From contig NC_088344.1 of NCBI RefSeq assembly GCF_036884655.1, forward strand, positions 38,104,501-38,168,500: a stretch of 64,000 nt of DNA. The letters run 5' to 3'. The DNA is from Musa acuminata AAA Group. Lineage: Eukaryota > Streptophyta > Magnoliopsida > Zingiberales > Musaceae. Shown here one piece after another: positions 12,101 to 24,540 of this stretch; positions within the stretch are counted from its first letter, which is position 1, and every line of letters starts with the position of its first letter. The position numbers were made by a program, and so were the translations under genes. A model generated the notes under the pieces. The model was given only the letters and a program-made list of their open reading frames with translations, made no database searches and was not told the DNA's origin.

Positions 12101-13645
12101 CACTAGTCACAAAAATAAAAACCAAAGACAAAAGGATTGCCTAATCAAAGAAAAAATTGTAGAACAAAACCAATGTGCCTAGCACTTGACATACAGATGG
12201 TATTCAATTTTTGCAACCAAAGGATTATCATGCAATATGAATGAGAAATATACTGACGTGAAATATCTCAACTGAGACGATACAGATGAGAGAACTAGTA
12301 TCAAGAATGGGCAATGCACATTAGTGCAGGTATGCAATCATTATACACTCATAACATCCTCAATCATTTCAAATTTTCTTAGCCTAGTCTTGATTTACCC
12401 CTTAAACCTCCTTCCTCTTGCAACTCTCCATACTTCTTACATCATCATGATCGTTCTCTACTTATTACTATCAATAATTACAATGTGATTTATAGAAGCA
12501 AAATTGTTGCTATTATTTAGGAGAAGAAATGGCCCATACATCAAAACACCCTCTTTAGTCTTTACTCACTCTCCCCCACTAAATTTGAAAATCGATTGAA
12601 CAAAAGTAGGATATCAATACCTGTCTGATTGATATTCCACACCCAGATTGAGCAAGAAGTACGAACACAACGATCATTTTCAACATTTGAGTATGTATAT
12701 GTTCTGTGAATAGGCCAATTAATCAGCTCAAGAAAGATGGAGCCCAACAATAAAATTCCAATAAGAACATAAGAGGAAGGAAGGAAAACAAATGTGTAGA
12801 CCACCAGAAGCACAATTGCTGATGCGTTCTTGCTTAAAGCTGTCAGAAGCAAAAGTAAAGAAATCCAACTCATGATTGCCTTAAACTACCATAACACTAA
12901 TTATTCTAAGCCTATGAGAGAGCTATATATCTAAGGGGAAATTTGTAATAGAGATGAAGAGGAGCTTATTTACGTAGGAATACCAAAGAAAACGATTTGC
13001 CCGTACCTGCAGCTTGATGACACTGGTCTTCTGCGTGGCCGTGAGGACGCTCCCATCGTCCGCCCGGTCCGAGAGGAACCCCGAGAGCAAAATGACCGCT
13101 GCAAACCCCATCATGAGAAGGAAGAACCCCGACCCCGCCCCGAAACCCACCCCAAATGCCGGTCCCGCGTAGAACCCCCCTCCGAACGGCGAGGGCGCGT
13201 AGTAGGGCGCAGAGTACGAGAATCTCGAGCTGGGAGGAGCCGAGTAACTCCAGGAAGAGGAAGAGTGCGACCGGGAGGGCGATGAGGAGAAGGCCTTCCC
13301 GCCCATGCGCCCCCCGGACGCCGCGAGGGCGCCGTGGGAATCGGCGGTGAGGAGGAACCCGATCAAGATGATAGCGGCCGCGGGCTTCTTGAGTCTATCC
13401 AAGGTCTCGAGAACGGCTCGCAGCGCCGCGTCCAGGGGGCGTCTCTTCTGCTCGTCGCCGGCGGCGGCGGATGGCGGCCTGGGAGAGCATCCGAGGGCGA
13501 ACCTGATGGGCTTCCGAGATCTAATGAGAGGGAATTGCGGTAGAGGAGGTTGAAGGATAGGATTCCATCGGAGGAGGCGCTGAGGCCTGCACTTGGGCGG
13601 CTCTCTAAAGACGGAGATGGTTTCTAAGAGCGAAGCGGAAACCAT
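8998..13645 (-). CDS. FLAP1: FLAP1-like chloroplast membrane protein (DUF1517)
   Basis: Probable orthologue of Arabidopsis FLUCTUATING-LIGHT-ACCLIMATION PROTEIN 1, a chloroplast protein of the DUF1517 family linked to photosynthetic control under changing light. Six exons join in frame: 13007-13645, 11358-11460, 10373-10428, 9781-9945, 9206-9319 and 8998-9090 (389 residues, close to the family length as I recall it). Exon 1 is GC-rich. It encodes an Arg/Pro/Ser-rich transit-like N-terminus, a hydrophobic segment at about 89-108, a Ser/Tyr/Gly-rich linker, and a second hydrophobic segment at about 171-191. The DUF1517 core follows: GLLGIARSFQKDLDQIAEAA, LALLRRPDCCISAYSS, RFNQLSIEERGKFDEETLVN, EYIVVTILVAAEG, and a C-terminus ending in EDYPLLRPL. 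All junctions are GT-AG. The family call is strong; orthology and the symbol rest on memory of the family. Confidence 0.88.
9139..9173. repeat. (ATT)n microsatellite in a FLAP1-like gene intron
   Basis: About eleven ATT units in the last intron (9091-9205) of the FLAP1-like gene. Confidence 0.92.
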
Positions 13646-14173
13646 TAGGCCACCGATTCCCTATTGCGCTTCTGGAGTTTTCGGTGACGGAGATAAGATT
13701 TGAAGCTCAAAGACAGTATGTCGTTGGAGGAGGAAGAGGAGGAAAAATCCCCAGGCCTGCGGCTGGAATTGGAGGAAGAGACCGGGAGGCTTACGCGAGG
13801 AACATGACACGTCTAAGGGACGACGCTTGAGAACCGGACCGGAATTGGAGACGCATTCTCGAATCGTGACCGGTTCGAGTTCCGCTTCTTCACTTGCCAA
13901 TGTAATAAGACGGTTGTTTTTAGCCGGGTCCGAAAAGAGCCGACCGGACATTGGTCGAACTTCGAAGCGGTGCCGGTCCAAGGTGCGGGGCCCGCGCGGG
14001 TCCCATCGTGGAGAAGATAGCTCTTTGCACGAGATGATTGGAGCAGGGATGCCGTGGAGATTGCGTCGGACCCCATGGAGCCGTCGGATTTCCTATTTTA
14101 ATTATGATAGGGATGTTGTCCACGTAACAATAGAAATCAATTTAAAAAAATTATCGATAAACTACAATAGAAA

Positions 14174-14226
<53 letters not shown>

Positions 14227-14447
14227 TTTATAAAATGTTCCTATTTCTTAAAATGTGATCTCATACTCAAAATAATATCATGTGGAAAGAGAGAACACAA
14301 TCATCACGAACACAGGCAGTATGATAAAACTATGATATTGATATTAATCATCAATAAGGATTGACACCGTCGGAACACATGACACGTAAACAAACGACGA
14401 CAATGGCAACTTTATTGGCGAGAATGCTCCTCGTCGAGCGACGGCCA
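13646..14447. other. Intergenic region with an (AT)n tract
   Basis: Holds the upstream region of the FLAP1-like gene and the 3' flank of the small peptide gene. An AT tract runs from about 14178 to 14223. Overlapping ORFs at 13.66-14.26 kb on both strands show no family resemblance. Confidence 0.6.
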
Positions 14448-14675
14448 TCATTTCCCCCCGGGCACCAACTTGGAGAGGTCGGTGCCGTCGGGGAGGGTGG
14501 TGGGCACGACGCAGGCCTGGACGCACATGTTGGCGCAGGCCGCGTTTCTCTCCTGGCCGTTGGCGCAGCGATTGTAGCAGTCGGGGAAGCATAAGGCGTC
14601 CGCTGCGGGCGCCGTCGACGCCACGAGCATGGCGACGAGGAGAAGGGCAACCACGGCCATCTTGGTCTCCGCCAT
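14448..14675 (-). CDS. Small secreted cysteine-rich peptide (thionin-like pattern)
   Basis: A 75-residue single-exon product. Residues 1 to about 27 form a signal peptide: a short charged start (MAETKM), a hydrophobic core (AVVALLLVAMLVAST) and small residues before a likely cleavage near ADA/L. The mature part has six cysteines in two CxxxCxxxC clusters (CFPDCYNRC and CANMCVQAC) separated by about eight residues, then a short acidic/basic tail. This paired spacing is typical of plant thionin-like or hairpin-type defence peptides, but I cannot name the family with certainty. It probably acts in the apoplast. A CTATAAG box lies about 120 nt upstream of the ATG at 14675, which argues against the in-frame open sequence extending to 14918 being coding. 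No intron is apparent. Confidence 0.78.
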   Translation of the reverse strand: MAETKMAVVALLLVAMLVASTAPAADALCFPDCYNRCANGQERNAACANMCVQACVVPTTLPDGTDLSKLVPGGK

Positions 14676-16796
14676 TGTCCCTACGGCAAAGTGGAACTCG
14701 AGGTTGGATGTTGTCGAGTAGGGCCGACGGGCGAAGACTGCTGATGGACGTATGCTTTTGGTGCGAGGAAGGAGGAGGCAAGGGGTGGTCTTCTTATAGG
14801 GTGGCTGACGGAGGTGGCGATGAAGCAGCGGGTTTTGGGGTAACCAAATTGACCGGGTCGAGTGGCTTCTGATGCGTTCACAGCATTTATATCTCTCTCG
14901 GAAGGAGCAGTTAGGCATCCGCCGCGAAAGGCGAAGCCATTAATAAAACAGATGTGAAGCTTCTTCGATGATGAGCTAATAAATAACATGCTGCAAGGAT
15001 TAGGATTTAATAGCACCACCGAGCATAGAATGATATGATCGAAATGGAGCTATCATGGTTGTCTTTGAAAAGCATCATCATTCATTCTCTGATGATGTGA
15101 TGCAAACAAGGAATTGCTTTTGTTTTCAAACTCTATATATGTACAAAATGTGACTTTGAATTAAGTATGACTTCTTTAAAGACTATATATATTGAGTCAG
15201 AAGATCGTGATAACACCACGTCAAGAAAACACTCGAAACTAAAATCCATGAGACTTCAAAATATTTGCGTGCATGTTCATTAAAATACATAAAATGGACT
15301 GTGTAGAAGAAAATTCAATCGAATTAAAGAACCTTTAAGTCATTGGATCGATGGTGTGATCAAACAGATATGTTTTAGTTAAAAGAAAATTTTAAAATAT
15401 ATAAAATACCTCAAAATCATATATAGTATTTTTATATTTATATAATAATATAAGTCATTTTTTTTAAAAAAAAATATATGATTTCCTTAGAAAAGCTTCT
15501 TCTTTATTTTATTTTTTTCAGATATATATATCTATTTTTTTATAGTCTTGTAAATTATCTTATCTTTCCTTTCGTATTTGTTACGATCAACATCATATGT
15601 CATTCCTTCCTTTTAGTCATCTCCCTCCCTCTTTTTTTTTTTTCCCTCTTCTCTCTCGTTGCTAGCATCATCTATCATCTCCTTATTTATTCTTTTCTTC
15701 CCTTCTTCTTTTCATGTTGTCTCTTTTCTCCCCCTCCGTTACGGTAAAGGAGGCTAAAGGAAGTATTATATAGAAAAAAAATAAAAAATAAGAGTATTTT
15801 TTAAGAAATAAAAATATGGGACTTTTTTTTAAAAAAAATAAATCATCTAAAAAATATTAATAAAAAGAAAAAATTTAAATCATACACAAAATACTATAAA
15901 ATGGATAGAAAATAAGAAGCATGAGAGTTAAAAGAGTGTAATGGGTATAGGAGAGAAGGAAATAAGAAAGTGCATGGGATAGATTTTATTAAAAAAATAA
16001 TATTATGATAGAATTTTTTTTTTATGTTGAAGATTAAAGGTTGGAAGCTTCATCCAACACATTATTGAAAGTACCAACTAATTGAAAGTACCAACCACCA
16101 CCTTAGTTGGTAAAGATTTTAAAAAGATCACACCAATATTTAAAAAATCAAATCTTATTTAACTTTAGTAAAAAAAATAAAAATAATTTTTTTCTCAAGT
16201 TCATAATGAGACCCATGAAAAATATACAATAATATTTATTATGTTACAAAATTATATTTGACCCAATTAATTCATATGAATTATTCAGATTAGCCGATTT
16301 ATTATATTTTTTAAAACAAAATTGATTCAATAAATAAATAAACAAATTAAATTTCTGATTTTTATTTTTTTGTTTGGATCTAATCAATTTAACGTTTAAG
16401 ATTTAAGACCTAAGTTGAGGATTGTAATTACGAATAAAACTGAAATTAAAAATAAATAAATAAATAATATTGCGAAGACCCATCGTTGCTAAATTAATGA
16501 GATAAATGAGTACGGTGTGAGGAGCGAGAAGACCGAGACTTCTTCCCCCTGCTTCCTTCCCCATTTCATCCAGACGAAGAAAAAGAAAAAGAAAAAGAAT
16601 AAAAGAAGTGGGCCGGAGAACGTGTCCGTGCTTCTTGTTTAGAGAACGAGAGCGAAAGAGGGGTGTCCCCGTCTCCCCTTACGGCGTGAAAGCGGTGCGA
16701 TCTCTTGACCCATCCCCGCCATATCTCCCTATCTGTTCGTCTCTCTGGCATCTGGATCGATCGATCGGCGTCGTTGGTGGCGGTCCTCGTGGGAGC
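14676..16796. other. Intergenic, strongly AT-rich between 15.1 and 16.5 kb
   Basis: Apart from the peptide gene's promoter on the left and the probable SAGL1-type leader (about 16.5-16.8 kb, pyrimidine-rich) on the right, I see only A/T homopolymer-rich DNA with short direct repeats such as AATAAATAAATAA near 16450. No gene is supported. Confidence 0.6.
14793..14799 (-). promoter_or_regulatory. Likely TATA box of the small cysteine-rich peptide gene
   Basis: The minus strand reads CTATAAG about 118-124 nt upstream of the ATG at 14675, a usual distance for a plant gene with a leader of about 90 nt. Confidence 0.55.
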
Positions 16797-19700
16797 ATGG
16801 ATAGGGCCGCGCCGGAAAGATTGGCTGGTTCGCACCGAGTCGTCCGCGTGCAAGCCCCACTGGTAACACTGCTCATCTTATTCTTGTTCTCCTCCTCTCA
16901 TTCTCCCTCGATCTGTGGTTGCTGTTGGTGTATAATGGATGGGGTGCTCTGGAAACGTTCATTTGGGAAAATATGGGTGAGATTCGTAAGCGAGGGTTAG
17001 AATGCCATCGTTTTTGGATAGTCGTGGCCGTCGACTCTGTCCTCTCGGAAGATCGAACGGCCGATCTTCGATAACATATTGATGATAGTTGCCTTTTTGT
17101 TTCTTTAATGCTTAACTTCCTTTTCCTTTTCTTTCGTGTTTGCTCTGTTGTGCTGAGCTGAATCACTCATGTTGTTGCGGATTTTCCACAGATAAAATGT
17201 TTTGTCTCACTAACTTGCTAGGTTTTGATATAAGCTTCTGTTGTTAGCTAACATATGCTCTTGGAGGAACTTGTGATTTTTTTTTTTTCTGAATCGACCT
17301 AAAAAGGCATAGAGAGTAGTATTGCGGTGAACTTAATTTGCCTGATTCTTAGCCATTACTGATTTTAGTGTGCAATATGCAGTTTGAAAAATTGAGTATG
17401 TAAGACGTTGAATAACTATATTTATGTTCTTTCCTCCTGTTTTATCCAGGTAATTCTTGGTTGCTGTTTGAATAGTTGTTATCATTCTTTCTCCTCTGCT
17501 TTGCCTATCTAGGAATTTAAGACTCCAAATAATTGGCTGTCCCTATTGTTTATATGGTAGTAGACCATGTAGCTTCTTGCCCTAAACAAATGTTATTTGG
17601 AAAATGTGGCTTGAAGAAGTTCTTGGTGAGTAGAACATTGCTATTTGAACTAAATAGCAATTTGTTACTGAAAGTAAGCAAGAAAAAAGTTGTTATCTTG
17701 ATGTTCACATGCATTATCCCTTTGAATGAATCATCAGACGCTTCTCTTTATACTCTTTCTTGGATGAATGTGTATCGAAAGCATTCTTGTTCTCATCTTG
17801 TGTGAGGCTGCAAGCAGGGAGCAACCTCAGGATGAAGTGTTTTCAGTATCCTGATTATGTAGATGTTTCTTAAGTGGAAGGACCATAGTTTGTAATTTTC
17901 TTTTGATAAAGCTGGATGTTGAGAGATCATTGCTTGTGTGAAAGTGCATAGGTATGTGTTGGAACTTGTGATTGCATAACTTTGAAGAAATAAAATGGTT
18001 CTATAATCAATGGCTACTAATTGCAAACCAGATTTTAGGCCAGGAACATGGATCCAGATTGTGAAGTTAGGTTAGACTTAAAAATCATATTAACGATAAA
18101 CAAAATTTAAGTTGTGTGTGTAACTTTTTCTCTTTCAGTTTAGGTGGGGTTTGCTTCTGTTAAACCGGCAACAATGACATGAATGGTTGAGTCGAACCTA
18201 GGGATTATGACATATATTGTCAAACCAGTAGATACTACAGGTGCTACATTTCATTATTTAAGTTAATTAATAGTATTAGTCTGTAGGAATTCTGATGGTG
18301 GTTGGTAGGTTATTTTCTATTAATGCTCCAGTAGGATCTTGTAGACATGTAAACTTATGGAATATGAATTTCAATGGAGATCGTTGCTTCAATTTGTCAA
18401 TACTGCTAATAGATCATAAACAAATAATAGTTGTGAATTCTTGTTCTTTAAAGGAGATATTTGACTGGAGATAACCTGTAGGGACGATCTAAGCCTACAA
18501 ACACCATGTAAGATTAAAATATTCTTGTCTCATTGATTTCTTACCTGTTAGTAATGCATGGACACGGAGATTGACAATTGGAGGCTGACTACAAATTCAT
18601 CGTATTATTTGCCTTGTCTTTCTCTGCATATTTCTCTCTTTTAATGGAATGTTTTAGTATGGTATACATTCTGTGTATGTGTCAGTTGAAGGATGACAAC
18701 AATAGGGGATATCTTTATAATGTTTTTAAAGAATCGGATTGTATATGAATTTACCAATTCAACCAAGGATTGATACTAGATCATATAGCTTAATTTGATT
18801 GATATTATATTTTATTGTTTTCAGTTACATTTGGCGGTGTTGAAAATTGGGCCATTAAATATTTCTGTATTGGTACTGTAATGGTCCAACAAGGTGTTGA
18901 AAATTGTACCAGACCAAGATTTTAAACCTTAATTGGGACCATAGTCTTTTTTTTACCTCGAATAGCAAATGAATAGGCTTTCTATACTATTTGACAAGTA
19001 TTACAATGGCATATTGCTCCCATAATTGTTGAGCATTGGTGCTGGAATTACAGTGGTTTGTATTTGCATGCATAACACATTGCAATTTACTTGCATGGCA
19101 CATTATGGATACTTTTGGTTTAAACTGATACGTGTAACAACAGAGTGGAGCACAAGCTTAATCCGTAGCTTTTTCTGACAATCTATGCATCTATATGGAT
19201 GAATGGACTTGAAAAGTTGGCACAATGCAGATGATTCTTATGGGTTATTTGATCCCAATATAGTGGTAGAAAACTAGAGATGCCTGAGGAAGAGAGGTGC
19301 CAGCTTCATTTTGTGGCCTGATAGTACGAAGAATTGGGGAGGTACCCAAGTTAGTTCTCAATAAATAAGATTTGAGATATTTGTTTTTGATGCTAAAGGG
19401 GAATTAGCTTGTCTTTAGTTGAAGTTCATTTGTAAATTGCTGAAATGAAGAAAGTTGGACCTTTGGTTAATGATTATGAGTGAGGATTAAGGTGTATATG
19501 CTGTGTTCATATAGTATGACATGGTTGTTACCTCTTTACTTTATTGCATGATTCATGTTGTCCACATTGACGCATACCCTGATTTTGTAGTGTGGCAAAG
19601 CATTACACCTGCTTTTGCTAAGGCATCATATGTGATGGCAAGTATTAAAAAAAAAAAGAGAGAAACCTAAATCCTTGGTTCTGACTTTTGGTTTCTTACA

Positions 19701-22549
19701 AACATTTTGTTTTTTAAATGTCCTGTCTTCAAATATAATTCTGACGTTTCAGCTAGACTTTTTCTCCTAAATCAGCTTTTTTTCGTCTGTAGAACATCCC
19801 TGTTGGTTGCTGAAATGTGAAAACTTTTAAGAATACTAGGTTATATACATTAACAACAAGCCATAATGGATAGCAGGTAATGTGATGAAAGTAAATTGTT
19901 TTCTCTAAAGCACATATTTTCTTGAAAATTAAATAAAATAAGCAAAAATAGAAAAGCCACAGAAGTAGCATTTTTTTTTAGTTCTTTTAGGAGTTGTTAC
20001 AAGCAACTGACAAGTAATAAGAACTCATTCTCATGAGACAGTTAATGAACTATAATTACTCTATATTTTAAATTCTATTGCTTCCTCGAAATTTCATTTT
20101 ATTATTCTCTTGTAATCCAGAACACTGTTTTGTAGTTAAATTTGCAAAAAAATAAAAGCTGAAAACTGCTGTTGTATGCTTTATCTTGGATTTATCTGTA
20201 GTAGTTTAGCTTGTACATTGATTTTTTTGGTGTTTCATTGTTATGGATGTGGGACTCAGGTTTGTACTTACTAGAAGAGTTTGATTTGGAAAGGACAAGA
20301 TGCAGAGACACATATGAAACTATGTTAAAACTTATTCTATTTGGATCAGAAACATGTCTGTTGGAATGATCATCTGCTGAGGGCATATATATAAGATGGT
20401 CATGAGAAGAATGTCACTAATTTATTTCATTTCATTTTGTATCCTCCAAGACTCCATTTATTGTCAATTTATGAGGTCAAATAGCCCTTTTCCATTAGTT
20501 ATCTAATTAAACTTTGGTTCTCATAAATGAATGATGAAATAAATTGGCAACAGAACTTGTTTATTAGGTTGGTCATATCAGTTGGAATGGTGTAGTGCTG
20601 AACCTAGCTGAAGCTGTTTTTAACCTTCTTCCTAAACTGTTGGTGTGTATTTAGTGCATTGGAACACTAGTGGAAGCAGCAGCAATAATAAGTGGGCACA
20701 TATTATGAAGGCTTTCATATCTACCTGGTGCCTCTCTCTCCTTGTAGTTCTTTAACCCTTTCTCCCAGTTTTCCTTTTGCCTCTCCTTTTTCTGTACCTT
20801 CCTCTAGACCTAATGCTTTCTCATCAAAGATGTGACCTAATCAGCTTTAAAACATGCATCATGCTCCATAGCAAAATTTGTTTAATACCATTCTGATCCT
20901 CAAAGTAAAATAATAGTTGTCTTCAAATGCAATAAGTCACAAAGTTTGAGTTTCATTTATTGATTAATATCTCAAACGTTATATCATCCTTACAACATGT
21001 GCTCTAAAATCTAGCAAGTGCTAGCATGTCCCATTTACGCACTAAGAAGTTGATTGATATTATTGTTATCCATGTAAAGTGTATGGAGTCATTTACCACG
21101 CAATCACTGGCTTACTCATTTAAATTTAGCACCTTTGGCCGCCTTTAAGAATGAAGTTATTGCTGTATTCTTTATTAGATCTTACATGTTTATTTATTTT
21201 TTTCAGTGCAACTTTTGCTTGGGATCTTAGTTTTTTTAGTGTTTATGCACAACCAAGATATAGTCGATTAATAATAAGAATGGCATGCAAATCTGCAGGT
21301 TGATTCTGTGTCATGCTATTGTAGAGTAGATGCTGGCTTGAAAACAGTAGTAGGAGCTAGAAAGTTTGTTCCTGGAGCTAAGCTATGTCTCCAACCTGAA
21401 ATTATACCCAATGGACCACGATTGAGGAATTCACGCAGGGAGAGAAGCAGAAACCAGGCACCTCTACTGCCTGGCCTTCCTGATGATCTTGCTATAGCTT
21501 GTTTGATTCGAGTTCCTCGAATTGAGCACCAAAACCTTCGATTAGTTTGCAAAAGATGGAACAGACTTTTGTCTGGAAATTACTATTACTCCCTAAGGAA
21601 AAAGCTTGGGATGGCAGAGGAATGGGTGTATGTAATCAAGAGAGACCGTGGAAAGATTTCCTGGCATGCTTTTGATCCTAACCATCGGCTCTGGAGGCCA
21701 CTTCCACCTGTTCCTGCAGATTATTCTGAAGCTTTTGGCTTTGGTTGTGCTGTTCTCAGCGGTTGCTACCTCTACTTATTTGGAGGTAAAGATCCATCAA
21801 AGGGTCCAATGAGGCGTGTTGTCTTCTACAATGCCAGGACAAACAAGTGGCACAGAGCTCCAGATATGCTTCGGAAACGCCATTTATTTGGTTCCTGTGT
21901 TATAAATAACTGCCTCTATGTTGCCGGTGGGGAATGTGAAGGGAACCAAAGAACGCTTCGGTCAGCTGAACTTTATGATCCTAACAGGAATAGATGGATA
22001 TCTATTGCTGAAATGAGCATTGGGATGGTGCCCTTCATCGGGGTTGTTTATGAGGGTAAATGGTTTCTAAAGGGGATTGATTCACGCCATCAGGTTGTGA
22101 GTGAAGTCTATGCACCTACTACCAACACATGGTCCACGGTTGGTGGTGGAATAGTTACAGGCTGGCGTAATCCCAGTATTTCAATGAATGGAAGGCTATA
22201 TGCATCAGATTGCCGGGATGGCTGTAAGCTTAGAGTTTATGAAAGAGCTACAGATTCATGGAACAAGTTTATGGACAGTAAACATCATCTAGGAAATTCT
22301 AAGGCCTTTGAGGCTGCATCATTTGTTCCTCTGAATGGGAAGCTTGGTATCATCCGAAACAACATGAGCATCAGCCTTGTTGATGTAACAAATCCAGTAA
22401 ATAGCATAGAGACCAACAGTTCTCATGTGTGGGAGGCCATTTCTGGGAAAAACCAACTTAAGAGCTTCGTAGCAAACTTGTGGTCATCTATAGCTGGTCG
22501 CAGTGGGTTAAAGGGTCATATAGTTCACTGTCAGGTGCTTCAAGCTTGA
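16797..22549 (+). CDS. SAGL1: F-box/kelch-repeat protein, SAGL1 (At1g55270) type
   Basis: Probable substrate-recognition subunit of an SCF ubiquitin ligase. Two exons join at phase 0: 16797-16862 (22 codons, ending RVQAPL) and 21299-22549 (417 codons with stop), giving 438 residues. The junction produces APLVDSVSCYC, as in the Arabidopsis protein. The F-box lies at about residues 79-125 (LLPGLPDDLAIACLIRVPR, then LRLVCKRWNRLLSG). The kelch propeller follows from about 128, with blades such as CYLYLFGGKD, NARTNKWHRAPDML, CLYVAGGECEG, LYDPNRNRWI and YAPTTNTWSTV. The C-terminus (GHIVHCQVLQA) is also family-typical. In Arabidopsis SAGL1 is reported to affect cuticular wax and phenylpropanoid enzymes; the same targets here are inference. 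The first intron is about 4.4 kb and contains no gene that I can see. Confidence 0.93.
16863..21298 (+). other. Large first intron of the F-box/kelch gene
   Basis: A 4,436-bp intron with a GTAACA donor and CTGCAG acceptor. It is AT-rich with scattered stop codons in all frames. Short ORFs (for example 17533-17805 plus) look like noise. I recognise no transposon domain or RNA gene in it. Confidence 0.75.
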
Positions 22550-24540
22550 GACCTCTTGTGGAATAGAAGACAGGTGGCAGGTAGTTACTTGTTCAGTCCT
22601 TTTAGTATTAGATGATGAGTACGTGATATCGACAACTTAAGCGGGCAAATTCGCAGCAAAGCTCTTCGTTCTCCCACCGCTATTTGTTTATTTCAACATC
22701 TGATATCTTTATTTTGGAGGTTAGGAGTAATGCCAATTCCAGTCGTCAGTGGGAGAAGGAACATGCTTTGTTGCAGAGATTTGAGTCAGTAATACTTTTG
22801 CAGTCGTGGTCTGCACTAAATGGAAAATGAGGCCATGAAATATCCTCATAAATTATGAGTTGGGAAGCGGGGTAGATGCCATTCCTCATTGCATACCAGG
22901 AGTCATCAGAAATGTTACGGTCATGGAACTTGACCATCCATCGGAAGCTTATAAAGGGAAGTGTGAGACGTGCAACAATTAATGTTACACATGTATTGCT
23001 TGTTCTCATGGACGTTATAGTGGAAATGGATCATCGTGGTGCTTAAACCGTAGATACTCTCATGACAGGAAAGCCATTGCCTCGACAGTAGAATCCACTC
23101 CCAGATGTGTATTTCATGTCCTCAGATTCCAGAATTCATCGTCGGAAAGCTCGGAGCCTTTATATTTACTAGGGTAAATGATGGAATCCCTTGACACTGA
23201 TCATATATAAATATCTGATGGGTTATGGCTTGTGAGACCTGTCATCTATGTTTATTGAATGAGGAAATTGTTTCGAAGATTTTGAATTTGATTGAATTGA
23301 GAAAAGACATGGGGTCGAGCCTTCAGATCAAACTGATGGGAAGAACTTCTGCCTAAGCTTGAAGGATTGTGTCGGATGGATTTCTCTCACCTACCAACTT
23401 ATGATCATCTTCGTTTGATGCGGGTATTGGGCCCTCCTGGTCATGGCTTGTATGCACGGTCTATCTTCCGTATGCAGTCACGTGTAGGCCTACCTGTTTG
23501 AGCACGCAGGTCAGACGTTTGCCTATCTTAGTGTGTGTTCGTATTCAATTTGTGCGTTTGCGGATGCGTTGTTGCTGAGTTCTGCTCCTTGGTGCACTTC
23601 AAACAACACGAGGACCACCAATGGATTGATTCTCCGAGAAAATTGAAGAAAATATTAGACCTAAATCAAAGACTTCTTTTGAGTAAGAAGATTTAACTGC
23701 TGGTTATTCTTTTGAGTAAGACTTGTTATTTTTTTGAGTAAATAAGAAAAATGAAGTTTTTAATGCAACAATAATGATAATAAAAGAATTATTTATCATT
23801 ACCAATATTAAGATCACTATCATTATCAATATAATCATCGAGTCAGTTTGGAGGGTTTGGCTTATATATTTTTGAGTGAAAAAATTTGAATATCATTACT
23901 ACTACACAAGGTGGTTAATCTTTTCTGGATTTAATTGTGGTTGTGATAATGTCCAGCTCATTCAGCCATGCATACAAGTGTCACCCACGTGGTGGTCCAC
24001 ATCGATTTGTTGACACTAAAGGTAATTGAAAGGTCATAAATCGACGTAGGCCACTTATTGACTCAACTTCACTATGCTCATGGAGCCATGAAATGGGTTT
24101 TGGGTACTAATACCTTAGCACTATACTCAACCTCTTGACTCAACTAATATTGGATTAGATAGGAGAGACTAATACCTTAGCATATGATTGACGTTGAACA
24201 AATTACAGATTATCTCATATAGTTAGTTAGACACAATTAGCAGCCCAGTTTTTAGATTAAAAAAAATTAATATTAATTTTTTTTTATATTTATAAAAAAT
24301 AATAATACAATATTTAGTTTTTATTTATCATAAATATTATTGATTTTACTAACCGAAGAAAAAATAATAAATAAAAATAAATAATTTTAATATCCTGATT
24401 ATGTTTTGGACGGTGACGGAGAAAGCTGATCGGTGTTCGAATCACGGAGTCATGCTTGCGTTGTCGGTTAGACTTCTCCGCAGGAAGACACTGGGAAAAA
24501 ATAGGCAAACAGTGAAGCCATTCTGCCCCTTCGTCTGATT
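22550..24540. other. Intergenic, no gene seen
   Basis: Contains the 3' flank of the F-box/kelch gene, then unique-looking DNA that becomes AT-rich at about 23.6-24.4 kb. No ORF shows a family motif. Confidence 0.55.

Noticed and set aside
14676..14918. 81-codon in-frame extension upstream of the cysteine-rich peptide
   Set aside because: It would bury the signal peptide and runs across a good TATA box; more likely promoter and leader.
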